Positions 15,863-24,345 of a stretch of 44,988 nt of DNA are shown here, one piece after another. A program made the translations under genes and the position numbers. The DNA is from Alphaproteobacteria bacterium UBA2903. Its GTDB lineage: Bacteria; Pseudomonadota; Alphaproteobacteria; CAAGCB01; CAG-977. The notes beneath the pieces are model-generated. The model had not been told where the DNA came from. It saw only the letters and a list, made by a program, of their open reading frames with translations, and did no database searches. The stretch is taken from positions 16,427 through 61,414 of the forward strand of contig DEDN01000003.1 of assembly GCA_002349565.1 (NCBI GenBank), given 5' to 3'. Each line of letters begins with the position of its first letter. Position 1 is the stretch's first letter.

Positions 15863-17886
15863 TTCACTTCAATTCCGTGCGGTTTCAAAATCAGCCGTTC
15901 CCCGTTTTCAAGCACGGCTTCGGCGTGTACTGTATGACTTCCTTTGACGGGTTTCCAGAAAAAAGAACGCCCCGAACCGACCTTTTGCCCGTCAACGAAC
16001 CAATCGGCGCTTTCCGCCGTCCCCGACAATTCGAAGCGGTACGCCTGATATTCCGTCAGCACGCGCGGGTCTATCGCTATCATCGCGCCGTCCGCGGGGG
16101 TCGCGACAAAGACTTCCGCCCGTTCCGCAGACCGCGCCGCGCCGCTTTTCACCGCTGCCGTTTTCAAAGTCCCCGTGTTTTTCATGCGGTTCAATTCCGT
16201 AAAAATCGACCGCAGCAGCAATCCCGCGCCCGACGCGCCCGTTACGTCCCGCATCGGCTCGTAGGTCAGATTGCCCATCCACACGCCCGCCACGAAATCG
16301 CGGTTGAAGCCGATTGCCCACGCGTCACGGTAATCGGTCGACGTCCCCGTTTTGACCGCCGTTTTGACGGGAAAGTTCAGCACGCTGTCCGTTCCGAATT
16401 CGAACTGCCGCGCCAAAGGGTCGGACAGGATGTCCGCAATCGTCAAAGCGGCGGATTCGGACAGCACGCGTTCCTGCGCGTAATCGTCCGAAGCGGTTGC
16501 GCGTATCGGCTTTAAAATCCCGCCGTTCGCCAGCATCAAGTACCCGCGCATCAGCTCAAACAGCGGAATTTCCGCATTGCCCAAAGCCAGCCCCTCGCGG
16601 TAAAAATCGGGGGATTTATCCAGCGTCGTTATGCCGATTTTCCTTAAAAAAGCCCAGTATTCATCGACACCCGCAAATTCGATTGCCTTGACGGCGGGGA
16701 TGTTCAGCGAATTGCCCAGCGCCTGCCGCACGGTCACCGTTCCGTAGTGGCGGCGGCTGTAGTTTTTGAAGTGATGCACGCCCAGCCCCACCGAACGGCT
16801 CAGCGGTTCGTCATTCAGCAGCGTTTCGTCCGTCCACCCTTTGGTCAGCGCCAAAGCGTACAAAAACGGCTTTTGCGCAGACGCCGCCTGACGGGGGACA
16901 AGCACCGCGTCGAAATCCTTGGTTTTGTCGTCGATGCTTTCGGACACCCATGCCAGCACGTTGCCCGTTTCACGTTCCAAAACCAAAACGGCGGCGGCAT
17001 GAACATTCTTTTTTTGCAATGCTTTCAATCGGTTCCGCGTCAATTTCTGCACCGTGTCCTGCAAAGCCGAATCGAGCGTCGTTTTCACAACCGCCCCGTC
17101 CGCGTTTTTCCTGACAAAAGCCAAAAACTGCGGCGCTTCGACCGTCAAAGCGGGCGGCGTCAGCTTGACGCGTTCGGTTTTGGCGGTTTCGAAAGCGTCT
17201 TTGCCGATAATTCCCTGTTCGTAAAACTTTTGCAGCTGCCGCCCGACCAGCCTGTCCGTTTTTTCGGGGTATTTGTACAAGTTGAACGCGGCGGGCGCGC
17301 GCACCAAAACGACCAAAGCCGTCATTTCCCGCACGCTCAGCCTGTCGGGGGATTTCGAAAAGTAATACCGCGCCGCCTGTTTGATTCCGCGGCGGTTTGA
17401 CGCATACGGCACTTGATTCAAGTAAAATTTCAAAATTTCGTCTTTGGAAAAACGCCGTTCCAGCCGCCAAGCGTCCACACCCTCGACGATTTTGGAAAAC
17501 AGCGTGCGCGGTCGGGGATGCAGCATACGGACGACCTGCTCGGTCAGCGTGCTTGCCCCGCGCACGACGCGTCCCGCCCTGACGTTTTGCATAACGGCGG
17601 ACAGCCGCGCGCCCCAATCGACGCCGTGATGCGCATAAAAGTTTTTGTCCTCCGCCGCGATGAACATTTTTTGCAGCAGTTCGGGAATTTCGTACAGCTC
17701 CGCCGTGTCGAACACGTTGAACCAGTTTTGATAGGACACGTTCAGCGGATTGCCGCGGTTGTCCAAAAACTGCTGCTTTTCCGCCGCGAAATCGTCCAAG
17801 CTGTCGGGCAACGGCGCGGTGTTCAGTCCGACAATCAGCCCGAACGCCGCCAAAAGAACCGTCAGCCCGCAGAAAAGCCACCTCAT
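15859..17886 (-). CDS. pbpC: Penicillin-binding protein 1C (bifunctional peptidoglycan synthase)
   Basis: An inner-membrane protein that polymerises glycan chains and carries a transpeptidase domain. One membrane helix (about 3-22) precedes a GT51 glycosyltransferase domain (E79 in AAEDKNFYAHHGVDW, GASTLTEQVVRM 110-121), then a transpeptidase domain with S336-A-Q-K339, S393-L-N395 and K512-T-G, and a C-terminal PbpC-type beta domain from about 595. All catalytic residues are in place. At 675 residues it is shorter than E. coli PbpC (770). It overlaps the alpha-2-macroglobulin gene by 4 bases; the pbpC/yfhM pair is a conserved arrangement in many Gram-negative bacteria. Confidence 0.95.
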   Translation of the reverse strand: MRWLFCGLTVLLAAFGLIVGLNTAPLPDSLDDFAAEKQQFLDNRGNPLNVSYQNWFNVFDTAELYEIPELLQKMFIAAEDKNFYAHHGVDWGARLSAVMQNVRAGRVVRGASTLTEQVVRMLHPRPRTLFSKIVEGVDAWRLERRFSKDEILKFYLNQVPYASNRRGIKQAARYYFSKSPDRLSVREMTALVVLVRAPAAFNLYKYPEKTDRLVGRQLQKFYEQGIIGKDAFETAKTERVKLTPPALTVEAPQFLAFVRKNADGAVVKTTLDSALQDTVQKLTRNRLKALQKKNVHAAAVLVLERETGNVLAWVSESIDDKTKDFDAVLVPRQAASAQKPFLYALALTKGWTDETLLNDEPLSRSVGLGVHHFKNYSRRHYGTVTVRQALGNSLNIPAVKAIEFAGVDEYWAFLRKIGITTLDKSPDFYREGLALGNAEIPLFELMRGYLMLANGGILKPIRATASDDYAQERVLSESAALTIADILSDPLARQFEFGTDSVLNFPVKTAVKTGTSTDYRDAWAIGFNRDFVAGVWMGNLTYEPMRDVTGASGAGLLLRSIFTELNRMKNTGTLKTAAVKSGAARSAERAEVFVATPADGAMIAIDPRVLTEYQAYRFELSGTAESADWFVDGQKVGSGRSFFWKPVKGSHTVHAEAVLENGERLILKPHGIEVK

Positions 17887-20800
17887 TGAACGGTGATTTC
17901 CCGCGCCGCGCTCAGCCCGAACACGTCGGGCAGATACATCGCTTCGGCTTTGGCGGGGAACGCCGTAAAGACGCCGTCCGCCACGACTTGCGCGTCATAG
18001 GTCAAAACATACGTTCCCGCCTGCAATTCCTCGGCAAAGAACGTGACCTGTTTGAAATTCGAATCCTTGAAATAGAATCCGTCGCGCCCGACGTCGGTTT
18101 GCAGCGAATTCAGCGGTTCGAACGCGCCGACGACGGGGTCGGACACGGCAACGAAGCTTTGGAAAGCGGGAACATGCACGCTCAGCGTCACACGCACGGT
18201 TTGCCCGCGCTTGAACGCCGTTGTTTCGACGAATTTGCCGTCCTGTTCGACGCTGTACGTCCGTTCCACCTGCAGCCCTGCGTTAATCGCCGTTTTGACG
18301 GGAACGGGATAGTTCAGCACCGCCGCATAGTACGGATTGCCCTGCCCGTTTTTCATCATCGTCAGGGTTTGCGTTTCGGGCTGTGCGAACGGCACGGCGG
18401 TTTGCAGCGTGTTTGCCGTCATGGTGTCGTCCAAAATCCGCTTTTCGCCGATTTTGGCAATGACTTTCGCATCGACCGCCGTTTCGTTGACCGCCATATA
18501 GGCGTCCAGCGCATCCAAACAAAACGCGTTCGCCTGCGTCGAACCCCACGTTCCGTCCTTGCCCCGCAAAGCCAGCACACCGTTCATCAGCTCGCGCTTT
18601 TCGGGCAAAGCCTGCAAAACGGCGCAGTTTGTTTTCGCGCGCGACGGCAAAACGGCAAAGCTTTGACCGCCGTCTTCGGCAACAATGACCGCCCCCGACG
18701 TTTTGTAAACATCCGTCAGCAAATCCGTCGGCATATAGGGGTGCAGAACCGCCTTTTCAAACGCGGTCATTTTCGGCAAATCGCGGCGCAAAGGCTCCAA
18801 ATCCGCCGTGTCAATCAACCCGCGGTCGATTAAGTACGGCACCGCCAAAGCACGCACGGCGGTCGGCGTTTCGACGCTTTTCCGCCCGTTGAAAATCCGC
18901 AGCAGATAGGCGCCCAGCTTTTCCTCGGCAATCGGGGAAACGGCAAAGCCTTTCGCTTTCAGCCGCGTCAGCACATAGCCCGTATATGCGGACAGATACG
19001 GGCTGTCAAACCCGCTGTAGTTCACAAAATAAGCCATGCCGCCGTCGGGCGTTTGGAACGACGGCATATCGTCCAAAACGGTTTGCGCGAATTTGCCGCC
19101 GTCCGTCCATTTTTCGCCCGCGACCGCCGCCGCCCACGCGCGGCTGATTTTCTGTTCCCAACAGCCGAACGGATATTCAATCATCGCTTTGATTGCCGAA
19201 TCCATGGCGTTCGCCACCGTCGGCGAAACCGACAAAGTTAGAACGCTGTCGGCGGGAATGTCCAAAGGCAGCTCTTCCATTCCGTCGATTCTGCCGAACA
19301 TCGCGGCGGTTTGTTTGGGCTTGTTTTTCAAAACGGGAATTTCGACTTTCAGCGCATCCTTGTCCTTGCCCGAATCCGCCGTGAACAGCAGGGATATTTT
19401 ATCCGTTTTGCCCGCTTTGACGGGGGCGAAAAACACCGCTTTGCGTTCAAAAGGTTTCAAAGATTCCGTCTTGACTTCGCCGTTTAAAGCAACTGCGACC
19501 GTCTGTTCGGTCTTGGTGCGGTTCATCACGGAAACGGCGGGCGCGAACGTGTCGCCGACGCGCACTTGGTTCGGCAGCAAAGCGCGCAGTTCCAGCGGCT
19601 GAACGACCTTGAAATCCGCCTGCCCCAATCCCGCAAAGTCCGTCAGCATCATCGCCACCGCGACGACTTTCCACGACGTCAGGTTGTCGGGCAAAACCAT
19701 TTCGAAGCTTGCCTTGCCGTCCTTGTCCGTCTTCAGCGACGGATTCCAGTAGCCGACCAGCTTGAACAAATCGCGCACGGCAAAGTCCGATCCGCCGTCG
19801 CCGCCCTGATTCGCGCCTTTTTTGTCGACTTTTTGCCGACCGACAAGCTGCGCAATCAAGCTGTACGTTCTGACGTCCAAATCCCCCGTTTTGTTCAGTT
19901 CGGGCAAAGGATTGAACGATTCAATCCCGTTCGGCAGCAAAGCCAGAACAGCCTCGTCCAGCACGGCAACCGCCAATTCGACGGGCTGCTTTGCCGCAGC
20001 GAAAAGCGTTACTTTCGCCGTTTGCTTCGGACGGTATTCCTGTTTTTCGGGCGTGATTTTCACATCCAAAACCCGCGCCTTGTCAACAACGCCGATTTTG
20101 GCGTATCCCGTTTTTTCGGACGGCTTGCCCAAATCGGGTTCGACCGAGGAATCCGCCACGCGCGGCGAAAACAGATTGACGGACACATACACGCCGGGGA
20201 AAAAGTCTTTGGAAACCTTGATTTTAACCTTTTCCGTCCCCTTGTCCATCGTTTCGACCCACGATTTCAGAATGCCGTCGCGTTCGACGGTAATCAAAGC
20301 GCGTCCGTCCTTGAACGGATTTTCGACCATCATTTCGATTGTATCGCCGACGGCGTATTCCTTTTTGTCAAAGGACAGCTTCACAACGTCTTTGTTCGCT
20401 TCCCACGGGACATAACCCGCCCCCTCGGCATAAAAGGCTGTTTCCGCCGTCGATTCGCCGATTTTCGCCACCGCTTTGTACTGTCCCGCCTTTTCGGGAG
20501 TGAAAGCGCACTTGACGGGCTTGTCCGCGCTGATTAAAGCGCATTCGCCGACTTTGTCCTCGACGGGTTCGTATTTCAGCACATAGGCGTTGCCCGCCGT
20601 GCGTTCGCGAATCAAGCGATTGCTTTTTTGATAGATTTCGACCTTGACGGGAATGGCGGATACAAGCTGTTTGTCGGGGCTGACGACCACAACATCCAAA
20701 GCCGTTTCGGCACCCGCGGGAACGAACCATTTTTCCTTGCGGATTCCGACCAGAGTTTTGCTTGCGAAATAAGGAACTGTTTTTATCGACGATGCAAAGC

Positions 20801-23039
20801 GTCCGCTGTCGTCGAACACGCGGGTTTCGAAACGAATCGTCCCTGTTTCCTTGTCGGATTTCGGAACGGAAACGGTTGAAGCCAGCTCGCCTTTCGCATC
20901 GGTTTTGTCCGTCCTGTCCAGCAAAGTTTCTTCGGGCGAATCGGAGGAATGGAAATCAAAGTTTTCGTACTTGAACGGCGCAAACGACAGCACCGCCGTC
21001 TGACGCGCGGCGGCATTCGCGAACGCCCCGCCCGACAGCAAAGACGCATTCCCCGAAACAGTCAAAACATCCCCGCCTGCCGCAAAATCGGTGTCGGCGT
21101 CGGTTTTGACCTTGAACGGCATGGGCGTAAAATCGGACACCAGAATTTTCATCGGCGTCAGCATGGTTTCGCCCGCTTTCAGCTGAAATTCGTAAGTGCC
21201 CGCGACGGCTTGGACGGACAGCTTGAAACTGCCGTCGAACGCGCCGAAATCGGACAAGGCGATGTCTTTTCGTTCATAAACGACCTGCCCCATCGAATCG
21301 AACACCTGCAAATCATAGCCCGTTTTCGGGGCGGCTTTCAGCCCGTCGGCGCGGACATAGATTTTATAGTCCACCGCATCGCCCTGACGGTAAATGCCCT
21401 GCGGCGTTATCCCGAACGTCCGCAAGCTTTGGCGCGTCTGCGGTTCGTACGTCGTCGAAACCGTCCAATCGCTGACCGCGCCCGCGCTGATTTCATACGG
21501 ATAGGTCAGCGGCAAAACCGTCATGTCCCCGTCCTTGACAACGCGCACGAACAGGCGTTCTTTCGCGTCCGACCAGCTTTTCAGCAGTTCCGTTTTGTCC
21601 CCCAAAGCCGCGTATCCGCCCAGCTCCGCCACGCCTTTGCGGTCGGTTTTCGCCGTCAAAATCGGAACGATGTCCGCGGCGGGTTCTTCGGGATTTTGGG
21701 CGTAAAGCTCCACCGACGCGCGCTTGACGGGCTTGCCCGTTTTCAAATCGTTGACCCAGACAACCGTTTTGTCCGCGGATACTTTCGCGACCGCCTGCCA
21801 CGGCGCAACAATCGCCGTAAAACGTTGCGGATACGGACGTTTCGGATCGGTGTCGAACGTTCCCGACAAATACCCCGACTTGCCCTCCAGCATAGTGCGG
21901 ATGCCGTAGCTAAACGGATACATCACGTTGCGAATGTCGGGATGAACGTCGAAAATTTGATGTCTTCCCTGCACGTTTTGTCCCGCCGAAAAGCCTTTGA
22001 ACACAATCGCCGCGCTGTCCAGATTTTGGGCAAAGCCGCGGAAATCGGTTTGTTCGGCGGATTCCAAAACGCCCTGTTCGTACGTCGTGCGCAGCTGCGG
22101 TTCGCGGTCGGACACGCGGACTTTCAGCAAAGCGGATTCGGTCAGGCTGTTGCCCCAGCGGTCGCGCATCCCCGCCGAAACGGGAATTTCAACCGTTTGT
22201 CCGCTTTTCAAAATCAGCGGAATTTCGTCGGAAATCACGGCGCGGTTTTCGGCTTTTGCCACAAAGTCTTTGATGTTTTCCTGCACGACCGAATCCGTCA
22301 TTTTGACGGCGATGTACGACCCGTCCAGACAAAAAGCCTCTTCGTTTGCGTCATATTGCTTTGTCAGCCAGTTTTCAACCATGCACTTGACGCCGACAAC
22401 GCCCAAAGGCGGCAGCGTCCTGCCTTTCGCAACGGTTTCGCCCTTGTATTCGACCGTGTATTCGGCATTCGCCGCCAAATCCTTTTCGGGCATCACGTCG
22501 ATTTTGTAAGCGCAAAAATCATCCCATTCGGGGCATTTTTGGGGCAATTCGACCGCTTTTTCCCCGCCGAAGCGCAGCAGCTTCACCTGTTCCGCCGCAA
22601 CAACGGGAGCGGTAAATTCGATTCGCCACACGGGACGGTTCGGATTTTCGAAACGGTCGAATCGGCTTCTGTTTTTGTTGACGGTGATTTCGGGGGTGGT
22701 AAAGCTGGCTTTTTTGGGCGAAATTTTCTGCCCGTCCAAAGCGGCAAACGTCCCGAACGTCATCGTGTATTTGGTTTCGGGCTTCAGCGCGTTTTGTCCC
22801 AAAAAGCAACCCAAAGCCTTTTGATTCAGCCAGCGCCATTCGCATTTGACCGCGGGGGAAAATTCAATCGGAATATCCTTTGCATCGCGTTCCATCTGCC
22901 CCAGCGCAATCATCGCGTCGGAAAATTCGAACACCAGCTTGTCCGCGTCGGTTTTGACCCGATTCGGCGTTTTCAGCGTCAAAGCCTGCGCCGACAGTGG
23001 CATCAGCAAAGCCAACAGAACCCAAAATTTTTTTGACAT
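17883..23039 (-). CDS. yfhM: Bacterial alpha-2-macroglobulin (YfhM-type protease trap)
   Basis: A 1718-residue periplasmic protein that presents a bait region and traps attacking proteases through a thioester. The N-terminal signal peptide ends in AQA before residue 20. Serial beta-sandwich domains follow, then an alpha-2-macroglobulin block with YWNPSLKTDKDG and DNLTSWKVVAVA, and the thioester motif C1293-W-E-Q1296 inside YPFGCWEQ at the start of the alpha-barrel domain. The receptor-like domain closes the protein. Unlike E. coli YfhM it has no lipobox cysteine, so it is probably soluble in the periplasm instead of membrane-anchored. It is paired with pbpC as usual. The start ATG 23039 follows GGGGGA. 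Confidence 0.95.
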   Translation of the reverse strand: MSKKFWVLLALLMPLSAQALTLKTPNRVKTDADKLVFEFSDAMIALGQMERDAKDIPIEFSPAVKCEWRWLNQKALGCFLGQNALKPETKYTMTFGTFAALDGQKISPKKASFTTPEITVNKNRSRFDRFENPNRPVWRIEFTAPVVAAEQVKLLRFGGEKAVELPQKCPEWDDFCAYKIDVMPEKDLAANAEYTVEYKGETVAKGRTLPPLGVVGVKCMVENWLTKQYDANEEAFCLDGSYIAVKMTDSVVQENIKDFVAKAENRAVISDEIPLILKSGQTVEIPVSAGMRDRWGNSLTESALLKVRVSDREPQLRTTYEQGVLESAEQTDFRGFAQNLDSAAIVFKGFSAGQNVQGRHQIFDVHPDIRNVMYPFSYGIRTMLEGKSGYLSGTFDTDPKRPYPQRFTAIVAPWQAVAKVSADKTVVWVNDLKTGKPVKRASVELYAQNPEEPAADIVPILTAKTDRKGVAELGGYAALGDKTELLKSWSDAKERLFVRVVKDGDMTVLPLTYPYEISAGAVSDWTVSTTYEPQTRQSLRTFGITPQGIYRQGDAVDYKIYVRADGLKAAPKTGYDLQVFDSMGQVVYERKDIALSDFGAFDGSFKLSVQAVAGTYEFQLKAGETMLTPMKILVSDFTPMPFKVKTDADTDFAAGGDVLTVSGNASLLSGGAFANAAARQTAVLSFAPFKYENFDFHSSDSPEETLLDRTDKTDAKGELASTVSVPKSDKETGTIRFETRVFDDSGRFASSIKTVPYFASKTLVGIRKEKWFVPAGAETALDVVVVSPDKQLVSAIPVKVEIYQKSNRLIRERTAGNAYVLKYEPVEDKVGECALISADKPVKCAFTPEKAGQYKAVAKIGESTAETAFYAEGAGYVPWEANKDVVKLSFDKKEYAVGDTIEMMVENPFKDGRALITVERDGILKSWVETMDKGTEKVKIKVSKDFFPGVYVSVNLFSPRVADSSVEPDLGKPSEKTGYAKIGVVDKARVLDVKITPEKQEYRPKQTAKVTLFAAAKQPVELAVAVLDEAVLALLPNGIESFNPLPELNKTGDLDVRTYSLIAQLVGRQKVDKKGANQGGDGGSDFAVRDLFKLVGYWNPSLKTDKDGKASFEMVLPDNLTSWKVVAVAMMLTDFAGLGQADFKVVQPLELRALLPNQVRVGDTFAPAVSVMNRTKTEQTVAVALNGEVKTESLKPFERKAVFFAPVKAGKTDKISLLFTADSGKDKDALKVEIPVLKNKPKQTAAMFGRIDGMEELPLDIPADSVLTLSVSPTVANAMDSAIKAMIEYPFGCWEQKISRAWAAAVAGEKWTDGGKFAQTVLDDMPSFQTPDGGMAYFVNYSGFDSPYLSAYTGYVLTRLKAKGFAVSPIAEEKLGAYLLRIFNGRKSVETPTAVRALAVPYLIDRGLIDTADLEPLRRDLPKMTAFEKAVLHPYMPTDLLTDVYKTSGAVIVAEDGGQSFAVLPSRAKTNCAVLQALPEKRELMNGVLALRGKDGTWGSTQANAFCLDALDAYMAVNETAVDAKVIAKIGEKRILDDTMTANTLQTAVPFAQPETQTLTMMKNGQGNPYYAAVLNYPVPVKTAINAGLQVERTYSVEQDGKFVETTAFKRGQTVRVTLSVHVPAFQSFVAVSDPVVGAFEPLNSLQTDVGRDGFYFKDSNFKQVTFFAEELQAGTYVLTYDAQVVADGVFTAFPAKAEAMYLPDVFGLSAAREITVQ

Positions 23040-23087
23040 CGCGCGTCCCCCGTGTTTTCCTAAAAACCGAAACAGGATATTAACGGA

Positions 23088-23116
23088 TTTTTAACGAAAT
23101 GACCAGACCTAAACAA
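23088..23116 (-). promoter_or_regulatory. Possible promoter of the macroglobulin-pbpC array
   Basis: On the minus strand TTGTTT (23111-23116), 17 bases, TAAAAA (23088-23093). The -35 box lies inside the start of the divergent nuclease gene. Weak match, chosen for spacing and position about 50 bases before the start at 23039. Confidence 0.3.
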
Positions 23117-23659
23117 AGCTATAAAAAATTCATCAAATATATTGTCGGGCTGATTATCGCGGCGGGATGCACGCATATCATTCAGGGCGACGTCCGCATC
23201 ATCGACGCGGACACGGTTAAAATCGGACAGGAAAAAATCCGTCTGCTGGGCGTTGACGCGCCTGAAACGTCCCAAACCTGCACTTGCGGCGGGGAAAAAG
23301 TCGAATGCGGCAAACAGGCGACCGCGGCTTTAAAGGATTTCGTCGGAGCGGATAAAATCTATTGTTCGGGCGACAAGCGTGACCGCTACGGACGCACCAT
23401 CGGCGAATGTTTTATTCGCAGAAACGGCACGGAAATCAATTTGAATCAATGGCTTGTCGCCAACGGATACGCCGTCGCCTATACGCAGTATTCCAAAAAA
23501 TTCGCAACCGACGAAGCGCAAGCCAAGGCTGAAAAGCGCGGATTATGGGCTTGCGAACGGTTCCAAAACCCCGCCGAATACCGCCACGGCAAGAAAAACC
23601 GCCCGCACACCAAAGCCAAAAAAGCAAAGAAAAAGAAAACTAAGCGTACCGCCCGATAA
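23099..23659 (+). CDS. Exported or membrane-tethered staphylococcal-nuclease-like protein
   Basis: A thermonuclease-fold enzyme predicted to cut DNA or RNA with calcium. The catalytic parts are visible: IIDADTVKIG, IRLLGVDAPE with the first arginine and the aspartate/glutamate, and RDRYGRTIGECF with the second arginine. The N terminus has a basic stretch and a hydrophobic segment (YIVGLIIAAGC), a signal anchor or an atypical lipoprotein signal. The last 25 residues are very rich in lysine and arginine, perhaps binding nucleic acid or the surface. No good ribosome binding site precedes ATG 23099; no other start keeps the signal. The 3' end overlaps the convergent membrane-protein gene by 20 bases. 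Confidence 0.87.
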   Translation: MTRPKQSYKKFIKYIVGLIIAAGCTHIIQGDVRIIDADTVKIGQEKIRLLGVDAPETSQTCTCGGEKVECGKQATAALKDFVGADKIYCSGDKRDRYGRTIGECFIRRNGTEINLNQWLVANGYAVAYTQYSKKFATDEAQAKAEKRGLWACERFQNPAEYRHGKKNRPHTKAKKAKKKKTKRTAR

Positions 23660-24251
23660 CGTACAAAGCGGCTGTCGTCAGCCCCAGACGCACGGGGCTG
23701 TTTGCCACGGCGGGAAGAACAAAGCCCGAAACGGCGGACACGACGACTTTGGCTGCGCTTCCGTCCATTCCGACACGTTCCGCGACAAAGGCGGCAATCA
23801 GCGGCAAAGCGGCGGGAAAAGCGAAATCCCCCCATGTTTCGCGCGCCGTGCGTTTCGCGCAAACGCCGCCGCACAACAGGCTCAGCACAAACCCCGCGGG
23901 ATAGGCGAAAGAGGCGTTCCTTGCCAAATACGCGATCCCCGCGCCGATCCCCCACAAAGCAAACGCGCCCGTTATCGGAAAAGACTGCGCCGACAGACAA
24001 ACCGCGCGAAACCCGACGATTGCCGCGGCAAAACCCAAAGCAAGCGTTGATTTAGCCCCCAGCAAAGCCGCCGTCAAAAACACCACGGCGGACAGCGACG
24101 CGGCTTGATTGGCGGACAAAGCGGCTTTTTGAACCGCCGTAATCTGCACGGCGGCGATCCAAACGACAGCCATGGCAATTCCGACCGATCCCAAAATGGG
24201 CGTCATCAAAAACGGCACAACGGCGGCGCAAAGGGCTTGAACGATTTTCAT
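23640..24251 (-). CDS. Multi-pass membrane protein, unknown function
   Basis: A 203-residue protein made almost entirely of hydrophobic helices rich in alanine, about six membrane segments, with few charges. No transporter or enzyme motif is recognised. The start is supported by GGGGAAAAA shortly before ATG 24251. It is convergent with the nuclease gene (20-base overlap at the 3' ends) and divergent from the ATP-grasp gene, with an inverted repeat in the gap between the two. Being alone on its strand, it gives no operon clue. Confidence 0.75.
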   Translation of the reverse strand: MKIVQALCAAVVPFLMTPILGSVGIAMAVVWIAAVQITAVQKAALSANQAASLSAVVFLTAALLGAKSTLALGFAAAIVGFRAVCLSAQSFPITGAFALWGIGAGIAYLARNASFAYPAGFVLSLLCGGVCAKRTARETWGDFAFPAALPLIAAFVAERVGMDGSAAKVVVSAVSGFVLPAVANSPVRLGLTTAALYVIGRYA

Positions 24252-24272
24252 TGGCTTTTTCCCCGATTGAAG

Positions 24273-24294
24273 TAAAATCCTGTCGCGGATTTTA
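24273..24294. repeat. Inverted repeat in a divergent intergenic gap
   Basis: A perfect 8-base inverted repeat, TAAAATCC and GGATTTTA, around a 6-base centre (TGTCGC). It lies between the starts of the membrane-protein gene (24251, minus) and the ATP-grasp gene (24346, plus). An operator is one option; a transcript hairpin is another. A TTGAAG box at 24267-24272 with TTTTAA 17 bases on would put the dyad between -35 and -10 of the ATP-grasp gene, but that promoter is weak. Confidence 0.4.
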
Positions 24295-24345
24295 ACGACC
24301 TTTTATTTTTTTTGTCTTAAAAAGAGTAAAAAAGCAGAGGATTTT

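Noticed and set aside
20949..23036. A 695-codon open frame opposite the alpha-2-macroglobulin gene
   Set aside because: It lies entirely inside a well-supported gene, has low-complexity Arg/Phe/Gln-rich sequence and no recognisable domain. It results from the codon bias of the real gene.
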